Assembly (NCBI GenBank): GCA_020850025.1 | Contig: JADZFI010000422.1 | Span: 1-6,887 of the forward strand | Direction of reading: 5' to 3' | Source: Saprospiraceae bacterium | GTDB taxonomy: Bacteria; Bacteroidota; Bacteroidia; Chitinophagales; Saprospiraceae | Length of the DNA: 6,887 bases | Shown here: one piece after another, positions 1 to 5,959 of the stretch | Layout of the letters: each line of letters opens with the position of its first letter | How positions within the stretch are numbered: the first letter of the stretch is position 1 | Made by a program: the position numbers and the translations under genes | Notes under the pieces: generated by a model | The model's input: only the letters and a program-made list of their open reading frames with translations | Told to the model about the DNA's origin: nothing | Databases searched by the model: none

Positions 1-927
1 AGGGGCGTTGGAAATGGGTCTTCGTGCACATTCCGTACAAATGCCGGGGGCTTCAGGCTTGCAGCCTGGGTCAATTTCAGGGTCCTGGCAATCAAACACG
101 GGCATCGCATCAAAAGAGATCTTGTGGTGTGTGTAAGCAACCGAGGAGAGCGACAACAAGCCACTCAAACCATAGGGCATTATAGATCCAAACGGCCCAT
201 CCATCACCGTTAAGCCTCTCAGACCAAACTGGGGAGAATGGATGAAAGCAATCTCGGATATTTCGTGGGTGAGCTCCAGATGCCGGAGTCCGAAAATACG
301 ATTGACAGCATTGGTAGCGGCATACGTGGCATTGATGACAACCGGCGTTACCAACTCCATTTCACCGGTTTCAGAACGGTCTGCCTGTACCATCCACTCA
401 TTTCCGGAAGCAGTTGCGGTTTTTAGTTGTATGTTTTTGAACACTGTTATAGCCAGGTTATTTTCCACCTTATCCCGGTAATAGTTCCCCAGTAATACCG
501 GATCGAAGGAGTGTTCTTCTGTCTGATACAAAGCCTCCAGCCTGTTGTAATTGAACAGCGGATGCGCCTCAACCCGGTCGCAACGTATGTTCAAATAGGC
601 GCAAAACCTTTCAAACTGGCGTGCATCGGTAAAAGAACCATAACGATCAATGGCATAGAACTTTTCGAAGGTATGGTTAACAAACGGCAGATGTTCCTCT
701 GTAAACCGCACCTTGTGCTCGTCGCTCAAAGCTGCCGTAGCAATACTGCGCGGATAATGGTACCCGCTGTGCAATCTTGCCTGATTGACCAGAGAGGCTT
801 TTTGAAAAAGTCGGGATTCTTTCTCCAAAATTGCCACTTTTGCCCCGCGGCCCGCGAGGTACAAGGCAGCATAGCACCCGAAAATGCCGCCGCCGATGAC
901 CACAAAATCAAAACTTTTCCTGTTCAT
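1..927 (-). CDS. DAO-type FAD-dependent oxidoreductase, C-terminus cut by window edge
   Basis: The reading frame is open from the ATG at 927 down to base 1 (309 codons, no stop), so the C-terminus lies outside the window. An N-terminal Rossmann motif is plain: VVIGGGIFG at residues 9-17 (GxGxxG, Gly12/Gly14/Gly17), with the ribose-binding acidic residue Glu35 in VAILEKE. SLVNQARLHSGYHYPRS follows at about 45-61, a stretch typical of DAO-superfamily enzymes that hold FAD non-covalently and oxidise an amino or hydroxy acid. Because the FAD motif begins at residue 7, the start cannot lie further downstream. A cysteine cluster (Cys280, Cys289, Cys297, Cys300; spacing C-x8-C-x7-C-x2-C) sits near the visible end. 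No signal peptide or membrane segment is seen, so it is probably cytoplasmic. The substrate cannot be told. It diverges from pnuC across 11 bases. The family call is firm; any specific activity would be a guess. Confidence 0.88.
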   Translation of the reverse strand, partial: MNRKSFDFVVIGGGIFGCYAALYLAGRGAKVAILEKESRLFQKASLVNQARLHSGYHYPRSIATAALSDEHKVRFTEEHLPFVNHTFEKFYAIDRYGSFTDARQFERFCAYLNIRCDRVEAHPLFNYNRLEALYQTEEHSFDPVLLGNYYRDKVENNLAITVFKNIQLKTATASGNEWMVQADRSETGEMELVTPVVINATYAATNAVNRIFGLRHLELTHEISEIAFIHSPQFGLRGLTVMDGPFGSIMPYGLSGLLSLSSVAYTHHKISFDAMPVFDCQDPEIDPGCKPEAPGICTECARRPISNAP

Positions 928-935
928 CTGAACTG

Positions 936-943
936 CAAATGTA
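936..943 (-). promoter_or_regulatory. Candidate -7 box for the FAD oxidoreductase gene
   Basis: Read on the minus strand this is TACATTTG, an exact match to the Bacteroidota -7 consensus TAnnTTTG. It ends 8 bases before the oxidoreductase ATG, so the transcript leader would be only a few bases. A TTG lies 16 bases upstream (complement of 960-962), slightly closer than the 17-23 base spacing described for Flavobacterium. The box overlaps the proposed pnuC start codon. An eight-base match with four fixed A/T-rich positions and two free ones can arise by chance, so this is tentative. Confidence 0.3.
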
Positions 944-1565
944 TTCCATGAACCTTTGGCAAGCACTGCTCGACGGACTTTTAAACACCAGCTGGCTGGA
1001 ATTTACTGCGGTGACCTTTGGGATCATCAGTGTCTTGTTTTCCAGAATGGAGAACATCTGGGTATATCCAACGGGCATCGTGAATACCTCCATTTTTATT
1101 TATTTAAGCGTGGTTGCCGGACTCTATGCAGAGGCAGGGGTCAATGTTTATTACACCGTCATGAGTATTATTGGCTGGGTATTATGGAGTAAAAAAAGCG
1201 ACGGTTCCCCTGGATTACAAATTACCCGATCAGGCAGTGACGAATGGCGTAAAACACTGGTTTTCTTCGCCTTGTGTTGGGGAGTACTTTACGGTATTCT
1301 CACCAAATTTACCGACAGTACAGTGCCCCTGGCAGATGCCTTTGCCTCCGCATCTGCTTACACCGCTATGTGGCTTATGGCCCGTAAAAAGCTGGAAAAC
1401 TGGCTTTGGTGGATCGCCACCAATATCGCTTCCATTCCACTCTATTTTGTCAAAGGACTGGTCTTTACCAGTTTTCAGTACCTGGTTTTTCTAATGCTGG
1501 CCTTTTTAGGATATTTGGAGTGGCGCAAAAGGCTAAATGCAAATAACCTTTCACCCAATTCATAA
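939..1565 (+). CDS. pnuC: PnuC-family nicotinamide riboside transporter
   Basis: This 208-residue polytopic inner-membrane protein belongs to the PnuC family, facilitators that take up nicotinamide riboside, an NAD precursor trapped inside the cell by phosphorylation. Family hallmarks are visible: NIWVYPTG at 39-46, LY at 62-63, the YY...IIGWVLW segment at 71-83, and a C-terminal W-x3-N motif (Trp158...Asn162) followed by the IPLYFVKGL segment. About seven hydrophobic segments can be drawn (near 14-36, 43-64, 70-84, 107-125, 134-148, 153-172, 176-193), as in known PnuC proteins. A second in-frame ATG at 948 (MNLWQ) could be the true start. Neither start has a Shine-Dalgarno sequence. Related transporters can carry thiamine (PnuT) or riboflavin (PnuX); the absence of a TPP- or FMN-riboswitch-like leader gives no support for those, but the substrate is inferred. 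A rhodanese gene follows after 6 bases, probably on the same transcript. No nadR-type kinase gene lies beside it. Confidence 0.9.
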   Translation: MYSMNLWQALLDGLLNTSWLEFTAVTFGIISVLFSRMENIWVYPTGIVNTSIFIYLSVVAGLYAEAGVNVYYTVMSIIGWVLWSKKSDGSPGLQITRSGSDEWRKTLVFFALCWGVLYGILTKFTDSTVPLADAFASASAYTAMWLMARKKLENWLWWIATNIASIPLYFVKGLVFTSFQYLVFLMLAFLGYLEWRKRLNANNLSPNS

Positions 1566-1571
1566 TTCGTT

Positions 1572-1955
1572 ATGCAATACCTGCAAACCATAAGCCTGGT
1601 TCTTTTTCTCTGCTGCTCTGCCTGCCAGACAAACTCCGGCACACCTCAAGTGTCAACGGATGCGTTCAAATCCGCCATGACTTCCAACGCTCCTGTTCAA
1701 TTGATCGATGTTCGCACCCGTCAGGAATTTGAATCCGGACATATTGCCGGCGCCCTGAATTGGGATATTGAAACCGGCGATTTTAAGCGCAATCTCCCAT
1801 CGCTCGACAAAAACAGACAGGTATTGGTGTATTGTGCTGTTGGCGGCCGAAGTGCAACGGCTGCCAATATGTTGCAGGAAGCCGGCTTTACACAAGTGCT
1901 TGATCTCAAGGGCGGGATTAAAGCCTGGAAAGCTGCCGGACTACCCACCGAGTAG
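1572..1955 (+). CDS. Rhodanese-domain protein, probable lipoprotein
   Basis: This is a 127-residue single-domain rhodanese. The N-terminus (MQYLQTISLVLFLCCSAC) looks like a lipoprotein signal with lipidation expected at Cys18; the lipobox is imperfect (Cys rather than Leu at -3), so a plain secreted form is possible. The mature part is one rhodanese fold: LIDVRTRQEFESGHIAGA at about 44-61 (the conserved DVR and GHI.GA elements), then VYCAVGGRS at 86-94 with the catalytic Cys88 in a C-x4-R-S active loop, and the closing GGIKAWKAAGLP. The six-residue loop size is that of sulfurtransferases carrying a persulfide on cysteine, not the larger loop of Cdc25-like phosphatases. The likely location is the periplasm or outer-membrane inner face. 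It lies 6 bases after pnuC and is probably co-transcribed. The sulfur donor and acceptor are unknown. The stop codon TAG ends exactly where the opposing cdsA stop begins. Confidence 0.88.
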   Translation: MQYLQTISLVLFLCCSACQTNSGTPQVSTDAFKSAMTSNAPVQLIDVRTRQEFESGHIAGALNWDIETGDFKRNLPSLDKNRQVLVYCAVGGRSATAANMLQEAGFTQVLDLKGGIKAWKAAGLPTE

Positions 1956-2771
1956 TCAGTGAATCCATTGTAGTACCAGCCAATAAAATGGCAGGCAAAA
2001 AACAAAGGCATCAAAACGATCCAGTATCCCTCCGTGTCCGGGCATAATGGAACCGGAGTCTTTCACCCCCACGCTTCTTTTCAGCATGCTCTCCACCAGA
2101 TCGCCGATGTTACTGCCCACAGCAGCCACAACACCGAGAACAAGCCACTGAACAAGGGAAAAGTCGTTCCATGCCAACGATAATCCCCAGGCCATCATCA
2201 CCGCAAACACAGCGCCTCCAAGGGTCCCTTCCCAGGTCTTGTTGGGAGAAATGCGGGGAAAAAGCTTGTTTTTACCGAATTTTTTTCCAAAAAGGTAAGC
2301 GCCGGTGTCATTGGTCCAAACCAAAAGCAGGAGACCCAATACCCGGTTCGGATGATACCCATCCTGATTGGCCAGCATGATGAGCAACACTAAGGGAACC
2401 GCCAGGTAAAATACCGATAGATAGAACAGACCAATGTTGGGAAACGGGTTCTTACCTGCAAGGAACAGCTCCAGGGTGGCCAGTAATCCGAAAACCACGG
2501 GAACAATGACCATGGCCAGGCTTGGGGATAGGCTCCACCAGCCCATTGGAGCACCGGCGCCAATGACATACACTGCCAGGGTAAGAACAGATATCAGAAT
2601 GGTCCGGAGTCCTGACCAGGTTTCCTCCGTTTTGTACACCAGCGTACCTAACTCCCATGCGCCGATGGTGGCCACCAGTCCAAACAGGATGAACAGGGAG
2701 TGAGCTCCTCCGTAGATCCCCCCCAGCATCACCAGGGCAAAAAAGAAGGCAGTAATAGAACGCTGACGCAT
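1956..2771 (-). CDS. cdsA: Phosphatidate cytidylyltransferase CdsA
   Basis: This 271-residue integral membrane enzyme makes CDP-diacylglycerol from CTP and phosphatidic acid, the branch point for phosphatidylethanolamine, phosphatidylglycerol and cardiolipin synthesis. The CdsA signature is present at about 228-254: SMLKR (Ser228, Lys231, Arg232), KDSG (Lys237, Asp238), PGHGGILDRFD (His246, Gly247, Gly248, Asp251, Arg252, Asp254). The one departure from the published pattern is Met243 where Leu/Ile/Phe is usual. Other family blocks are WTNDTGAYLFGKKFGK at 152-167 and SPNKTWEGTLGG at 175-186. Multiple hydrophobic helices span the rest, and the length is normal for the family. The ATG at 2771 lies 21 bases downstream of the ydjM-type stop, so the two are very likely co-transcribed. 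Its 3' end meets the rhodanese gene with no spacer, and no terminator hairpin is visible there. Confidence 0.95.
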   Translation of the reverse strand: MRQRSITAFFFALVMLGGIYGGAHSLFILFGLVATIGAWELGTLVYKTEETWSGLRTILISVLTLAVYVIGAGAPMGWWSLSPSLAMVIVPVVFGLLATLELFLAGKNPFPNIGLFYLSVFYLAVPLVLLIMLANQDGYHPNRVLGLLLLVWTNDTGAYLFGKKFGKNKLFPRISPNKTWEGTLGGAVFAVMMAWGLSLAWNDFSLVQWLVLGVVAAVGSNIGDLVESMLKRSVGVKDSGSIMPGHGGILDRFDAFVFCLPFYWLVLQWIH

Positions 2772-2784
2772 GAGAGAATACAGT

Positions 2785-2795
2785 TAACCAGGTTA
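2785..2795. repeat. Short perfect dyad over the ydjM-type stop codon
   Basis: TAACC and GGTTA flank a single A, forming a perfect 5-base inverted repeat that covers the ydjM-type stop codon and part of the 21-base gap before cdsA. The one-base centre rules out an RNA hairpin of useful stability; it could be a protein-binding site or chance. Confidence 0.3.
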
Positions 2796-4055
2796 TTTTT
2801 CAGTGTTGTTTGATTCGCATTTACCATGCAGGACCCGCTCAAACAAATCGCCGAAGGACTCTCGGCTGGCCTCCATGTTTTGCTTTCTTCGGTTATTTTG
2901 CAGCACATCCCATTCCCCCTTTTCATTTTTGAACAAAAGGAACGGAAAAACATAATTACCATCCTTAAGGGAGTCGCCCATCAACCCGAAGCGCAAATCA
3001 TTTACCTGCAGGGTGTCGCCATGGTAGGGTACAACATTGTAATAACCATCAGAAAACCAGCGAATGAAATGGCCTGCCCGAGAATCGGGCGGCACATGAT
3101 CCATCAGGTAATGTTGTTTAGGTATCACGGAGATGGGATCAAAAACAGGACTGCAATCCTCGAATCCGTACTGGCCAAAATAAAAGGCCGTATCCCCTTC
3201 CGCCACGCCACTCCATACAATGTTATTGAACAGCGTAGGGTTAGTGTAATAACGCGTATAGGAAATGTTCTTTGACTTGAGCGAAGCCTCAAAAAGGGTA
3301 TTCACCTGGTTTTTATGCCAAAGGGTGTAGCCCATGATGTACCCGACGAACCATAGCATCCCTAACCAGTTCAGCCAACGTCGGATGGGGTTGGTTTTGG
3401 GAATACGGGATGCCGCCACCAATAAAATCAAAAAAGGAATGGTCGCCAGCGGGTCAACTACCGAAACCGTGCACCATTGTACCCGGAGGTCGTTGAACGG
3501 TTGCAATATCTGGGTTCCCCAGCTGGTGAAACAATCAAGGATCGGGTGGGTGAATATACTCCAGAAAAAAAGCGACACCCAGGTGAGATAGCTGGCTTCC
3601 ACCATTTTAAGGTCCGGTTTCCAATAATCTCTCCACAGCTTGGTGGCAAACCACCCGCCCAGGGAAAGTGTCGGGATCAACGCATACCAGCTCAGCCCCT
3701 CTCCCATCAATACCGGAATAAAATTGATGCCGGCTGCTGCCCCTATGTAAAACACCAGCCAAATGATCATAGCCGAAGCCTTGTAGCCTTTTCTTTGGTG
3801 TACCCGATTACCGTAGAACCACTGCGTGAGCATGGCCAGCAACCATGGCGCCAGGGCTGCAAACAAAAAAGAGTGCATGATCCCGCGGTGAAAGGAGGTG
3901 CTGGTGATCTGGTCGGTAAACAAACTGGCAAAAACATCCAGATCAGGAATGGTGCCGCCGATGGCGCCCCAGAGCATGGCCCTGTTTCCAATTTTTTTTC
4001 CGGCCACCACCTCCCCGCATGCAGCTCCCAAAACGATTTGTGTCAGTGAATCCAA
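2793..4055 (-). CDS. YdjM-family membrane-bound metal-dependent hydrolase, TTG start
   Basis: This 420-residue protein belongs to the YdjM/YfhP family (PF04307), predicted membrane-bound metal-dependent hydrolases with no settled substrate. Metal-ligand-like motifs are clear: IPDLD at 36-40 (Asp38, Asp40), HRGIMHS at 57-62 (His57, His61), and HPILD at 170-174 (His170, Asp174). Four or five hydrophobic segments lie between residues 60 and 245. From about 256 to 420 there is a hydrophilic region with many aromatic residues and no membrane segment, making this a long member of the family. The start codon is TTG: MDSLTQ is the N-terminus expected for the family, the codon read there is TTG (4055-4053), and no ATG lies in frame upstream within the 34-base gap to cutC. 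A TACATTTA box ends 4 bases before it. It is probably transcribed with cutC upstream and cdsA downstream. Its role beside cdsA is unknown; a membrane or lipid-related function is only a guess from context. Confidence 0.88.
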   Translation of the reverse strand: MDSLTQIVLGAACGEVVAGKKIGNRAMLWGAIGGTIPDLDVFASLFTDQITSTSFHRGIMHSFLFAALAPWLLAMLTQWFYGNRVHQRKGYKASAMIIWLVFYIGAAAGINFIPVLMGEGLSWYALIPTLSLGGWFATKLWRDYWKPDLKMVEASYLTWVSLFFWSIFTHPILDCFTSWGTQILQPFNDLRVQWCTVSVVDPLATIPFLILLVAASRIPKTNPIRRWLNWLGMLWFVGYIMGYTLWHKNQVNTLFEASLKSKNISYTRYYTNPTLFNNIVWSGVAEGDTAFYFGQYGFEDCSPVFDPISVIPKQHYLMDHVPPDSRAGHFIRWFSDGYYNVVPYHGDTLQVNDLRFGLMGDSLKDGNYVFPFLLFKNEKGEWDVLQNNRRKQNMEASRESFGDLFERVLHGKCESNNTEK

Positions 4056-4059
4056 TGGA

Positions 4060-4067
4060 TAAATGTA
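4060..4067 (-). promoter_or_regulatory. Candidate -7 box before the ydjM-type gene
   Basis: The minus strand reads TACATTTA, one base off the TAnnTTTG consensus. It ends 4 bases before the TTG start, the same distance as the box upstream of cutC. If used, it would start a leaderless or near-leaderless transcript inside the cutC-ydjM gap. No clear TTG -33 element is seen, and read-through from cutC would also suffice. Confidence 0.25.
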
Positions 4068-4089
4068 TTTAGCACTATTATTTGGCGTG

Positions 4090-4800
4090 TCAACCCCGAC
4101 ATGCCGCGATCATCTCGCTTATTCCTTCCATACTGCTTTCCCAGTGCCAGGTTTCCAGGCCCGGTAAAGCTTTCCTGCTTTGAGTCTCCACCCTGGCTTT
4201 TGCCGTGAAGTGAACATCTTTCGCCCCGGTAAACGCTATGACGGAAAGAATGTTTCCAGCATTAATTCCACCGCCGGGCATTACTGCAATCCGGCCTGCC
4301 GACTGATCCACCCATTCTTTCAACCTGAATCTTCCTTCAAAGGCATTATCGGCTTGCCCTGAGCTTGACACCCGGGTAAAACCCAGTTCAATCAGCTGTT
4401 CCAGAGCGCCGGCCGGATCAGCAGTAAAATCAAAAGCCCGATGACATGTAACTGCCAGCCCCCGCGCCGCAGTTTTCATTGCCTTCATCTTTGGCAAATC
4501 AAGTGAACCATCTGGAGTTAGCGCGCCTACGACCACCCCGGCGGCGCCTGATTGCCGACATTCCTGTATGTCTTCCAGCATAATGTCCAATTCCTCATCG
4601 GTGTAACAAAAATCGCCTTCCCGGGGACGAATCAGCACATGAACCGGAATGTTTACCGAACGAACGGCCGCCCGAATCAGTCCTGCTGAAGGCGTAAGAC
4701 CGCCCACATCCAATGCGGAACATAGTTCTATCCGGTGGGCGCCCGCTTCCTGTGCAGCGAGTGCAGATTGAATGTTAACTGCGCAAATTTCAAAATTCAT
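4090..4800 (-). CDS. cutC: CutC-family protein
   Basis: This 236-residue cytoplasmic TIM-barrel protein belongs to the CutC family (PF03932). Family blocks appear in order: MNFEICAVN at 1-9, HRIELCSAL at 22-30 followed by GGLTPS at 33-38, IRPREGDFCY at 57-66, CHRAFD at 119-124, GFTRVSSSGQ at 140-149, MPGGGIN at 174-180, and HFTAK at 197-201. Length is close to the E. coli protein (about 248 residues). The family was named for copper homeostasis, but the E. coli copper phenotype has since been traced to the small RNA MicL encoded at the cutC locus, so a copper role should not be assumed. The catalytic or binding function of the barrel remains unclear. The ATG at 4800 is the first codon of the conserved block. 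A TATTTTTG box ends 4 bases upstream. It heads a probable cutC-ydjM-cdsA transcript and diverges from the porP/sprF-type gene. Confidence 0.92.
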   Translation of the reverse strand: MNFEICAVNIQSALAAQEAGAHRIELCSALDVGGLTPSAGLIRAAVRSVNIPVHVLIRPREGDFCYTDEELDIMLEDIQECRQSGAAGVVVGALTPDGSLDLPKMKAMKTAARGLAVTCHRAFDFTADPAGALEQLIELGFTRVSSSGQADNAFEGRFRLKEWVDQSAGRIAVMPGGGINAGNILSVIAFTGAKDVHFTAKARVETQSRKALPGLETWHWESSMEGISEMIAACRG

Positions 4801-4804
4801 CGGG

Positions 4805-4812
4805 CAAAAATA
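4805..4812 (-). promoter_or_regulatory. Candidate -7 box for cutC operon
   Basis: The minus strand reads TATTTTTG, an exact TAnnTTTG match, followed by CCCG and then the cutC ATG. A start site a few bases after the box would give a leaderless or near-leaderless mRNA. The position is right for a promoter of the divergent region, but no well-spaced TTG is found upstream (the nearest is only 11 bases away). This is the best promoter candidate in the window. Confidence 0.45.
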
Positions 4813-4837
4813 CTATCTTAATGCAAGGTTCCTTCGT

Positions 4838-4845
4838 TACCTTCG
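4838..4845 (+). promoter_or_regulatory. Candidate -7 box for the porP/sprF-type gene
   Basis: TACCTTCG matches TAnnTTTG at all but one position (C for T). A TTA, weakly like TTG, lies 17 bases upstream at 4818-4820. Transcription starting near 4849-4850 would give a leader of about 57 bases to the favoured ATG at 4907. The box is followed by CACA and an in-frame ATG at 4850, which is an alternative start. It lies only 25 bases from the opposing cutC box, so the two promoters would compete for RNA polymerase. Confidence 0.35.
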
Positions 4846-4906
4846 CACAATGGAGCCACGCTCTTCAGTGTATTTACTTACAATCCAGCTCAATAGAATG
4901 TACGGC

Positions 4907-5914
4907 ATGCGCACATTTGCTATCCTTACGGCTTTGTTTTTGGTGTTGGTAACATTGCCGACCAGTGCGCAGGATTTACATTTTTCGCAATTCTATTTGC
5001 ATCCACAGCATATGAGCCCTGCTTCCGCAGGCGGATTTGAGGGCACTTTACGGGTCGGTGGCATTTACCGTTCCCAATGGCGCACTGTACCGGTGAATTA
5101 TAAAACTTATGGCCTGGCAGCAGACTGGAAAGCCTTTCAGGCCGGAAAAAGCGATATTGCGCTGGGGCTGTTGCTACAGCAGGATCAGGCTGGCGATGCG
5201 CGTCTCTCCTGGATGCAGGGTGGGTTGAACCTGAGTGCCGGACACCAAATTGGCACTAACAGCAGGCTGGCTGCAGGTTTTGGCATCAACGCATTCCAAC
5301 GAACGGTTGACATCAGTCAGCTGACCTTTAAAAATCAATGGAATGGCGACAACTTTGATCCCAACCTGGCCTCAAGGGAGCCATTTGGGCGCAGCAGCGG
5401 ACTTTCGGCTTCTCTTAGCGCCGGACTTCATTTCTCCGTTTATGCGGACGGGAGTCGCAGCGGCATGAAGGTTGCCCTGGGCGCCTTTCATCTGAACAGA
5501 CCGCAATTGAGCCTTGGAGGAATCGATCAATTGCGACTGCCTGTACGCTGGAGTGCCTGGGCAGAAGGCATGTATGAGTGGCGTTCCCAAACAGATCTGT
5601 GGGGATATGGCGCCTTTCAATACATGAATCAGGCGCGAGAAATAATCATTGGCGCTGGTGTACGTCAATTTATAAGTTCCGGACTGGCCGATGTAACTGC
5701 CCTGCGCATGTCGGTGGGATGGCGACCGGGTGATGCCATCATTCCGGCTGTTCAACTGGAACGAAACAACTGGTTAGCCGGGATCAGCTACGATATCAAC
5801 ATCTCGGAATTTGAACAGGCTACCAATGGCCGAGGCGGTGTGGAGTTGGCTATCGTGTACCGTTTGGTACCGGTAGAGGTGTCGAAAGTTGTAAAATGCT
5901 GCCCGGTTTTTTAA
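4907..5914 (+). CDS. PorP/SprF-family type IX secretion outer-membrane protein
   Basis: This 335-residue protein has an N-terminal signal peptide (MRTFAILTALFLVLVTLPTSA, cleavage expected after Ala21), followed by the family opening QDLHFSQFYLHPQHMSPASAGG at about 22-43, a variant of the usual QD.HFSQFY..P..NPA..G block. YRSQW at 54-58 matches the family's YRxQW. The remainder alternates amphipathic strands with Gly and aromatic residues, as expected for an outer-membrane beta-barrel, and ends in KCCPVF. Members associate with the type IX secretion or gliding machinery; many genomes have several paralogues, so whether this is the core PorP/SprF cannot be told. In-frame ATGs at 4772, 4850 and 4898 are possible, but 4907 gives a standard signal peptide, and 4772 would overlap cutC. 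A PorE-like gene follows after 45 bases, supporting a paired function. Confidence 0.87.
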   Translation: MRTFAILTALFLVLVTLPTSAQDLHFSQFYLHPQHMSPASAGGFEGTLRVGGIYRSQWRTVPVNYKTYGLAADWKAFQAGKSDIALGLLLQQDQAGDARLSWMQGGLNLSAGHQIGTNSRLAAGFGINAFQRTVDISQLTFKNQWNGDNFDPNLASREPFGRSSGLSASLSAGLHFSVYADGSRSGMKVALGAFHLNRPQLSLGGIDQLRLPVRWSAWAEGMYEWRSQTDLWGYGAFQYMNQAREIIIGAGVRQFISSGLADVTALRMSVGWRPGDAIIPAVQLERNNWLAGISYDINISEFEQATNGRGGVELAIVYRLVPVEVSKVVKCCPVF

Positions 5915-5959
5915 GGAGACAATCCGGCTTACTTCACTTTAATGGTGGAACAAACTACT

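Larger units (their letters stand above)
4801..4906. other. Divergent regulatory region between cutC and the porP/sprF-type gene
   Basis: This 106-base stretch is the longest non-coding span in the window. It holds the two opposed -7-like boxes described separately (4805-4812 on minus, 4838-4845 on plus) and in-frame upstream ATGs for the plus-strand gene at 4850 and 4898. I see no riboswitch fold, no strong inverted repeat and no tRNA or other RNA gene. Confidence 0.5.

Noticed and set aside
511..951. 146-residue plus-strand open frame
   Set aside because: It is antisense to the FAD oxidoreductase with its GxGxxG motif and overlaps the pnuC start; no family features.
2826..3275. 149-residue plus-strand open frame
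   Set aside because: It is the antisense shadow of the C-terminal region of the ydjM-type gene, with no signal or motif.
3477..4049. 190-residue plus-strand open frame
   Set aside because: It lies fully antisense to the ydjM-type gene, whose family motifs are clear; its translation is Pro/Arg/His-rich with no recognisable motif.
4351..4376. Sequence resembling the widespread intergenic palindrome containing CCTGAGCTTG
   Set aside because: It lies inside cutC and encodes the family-conserved SSSGQA segment in frame, so coding constraint explains it.
4772..4906. N-terminal extension of the porP/sprF-type reading frame to an ATG at 4772
   Set aside because: It would overlap the cutC start by 29 bases and place 45 residues ahead of a complete signal peptide. 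The ATG at 4907 gives a normal secreted protein.
5913..5918. AAGGAG as a ribosome binding site for the PorE-like gene
   Set aside because: It lies 41 bases before the favoured ATG at 5960 and 23 bases before the alternative at 5942, both outside the working range, and it overlaps the preceding stop codon.
5901..5937. Possible terminator or hairpin (GCCCGG ... CCGGC) after the porP/sprF-type gene
   Set aside because: The arms pair only with a bulge, the loop is long, and no T-run follows the second arm.
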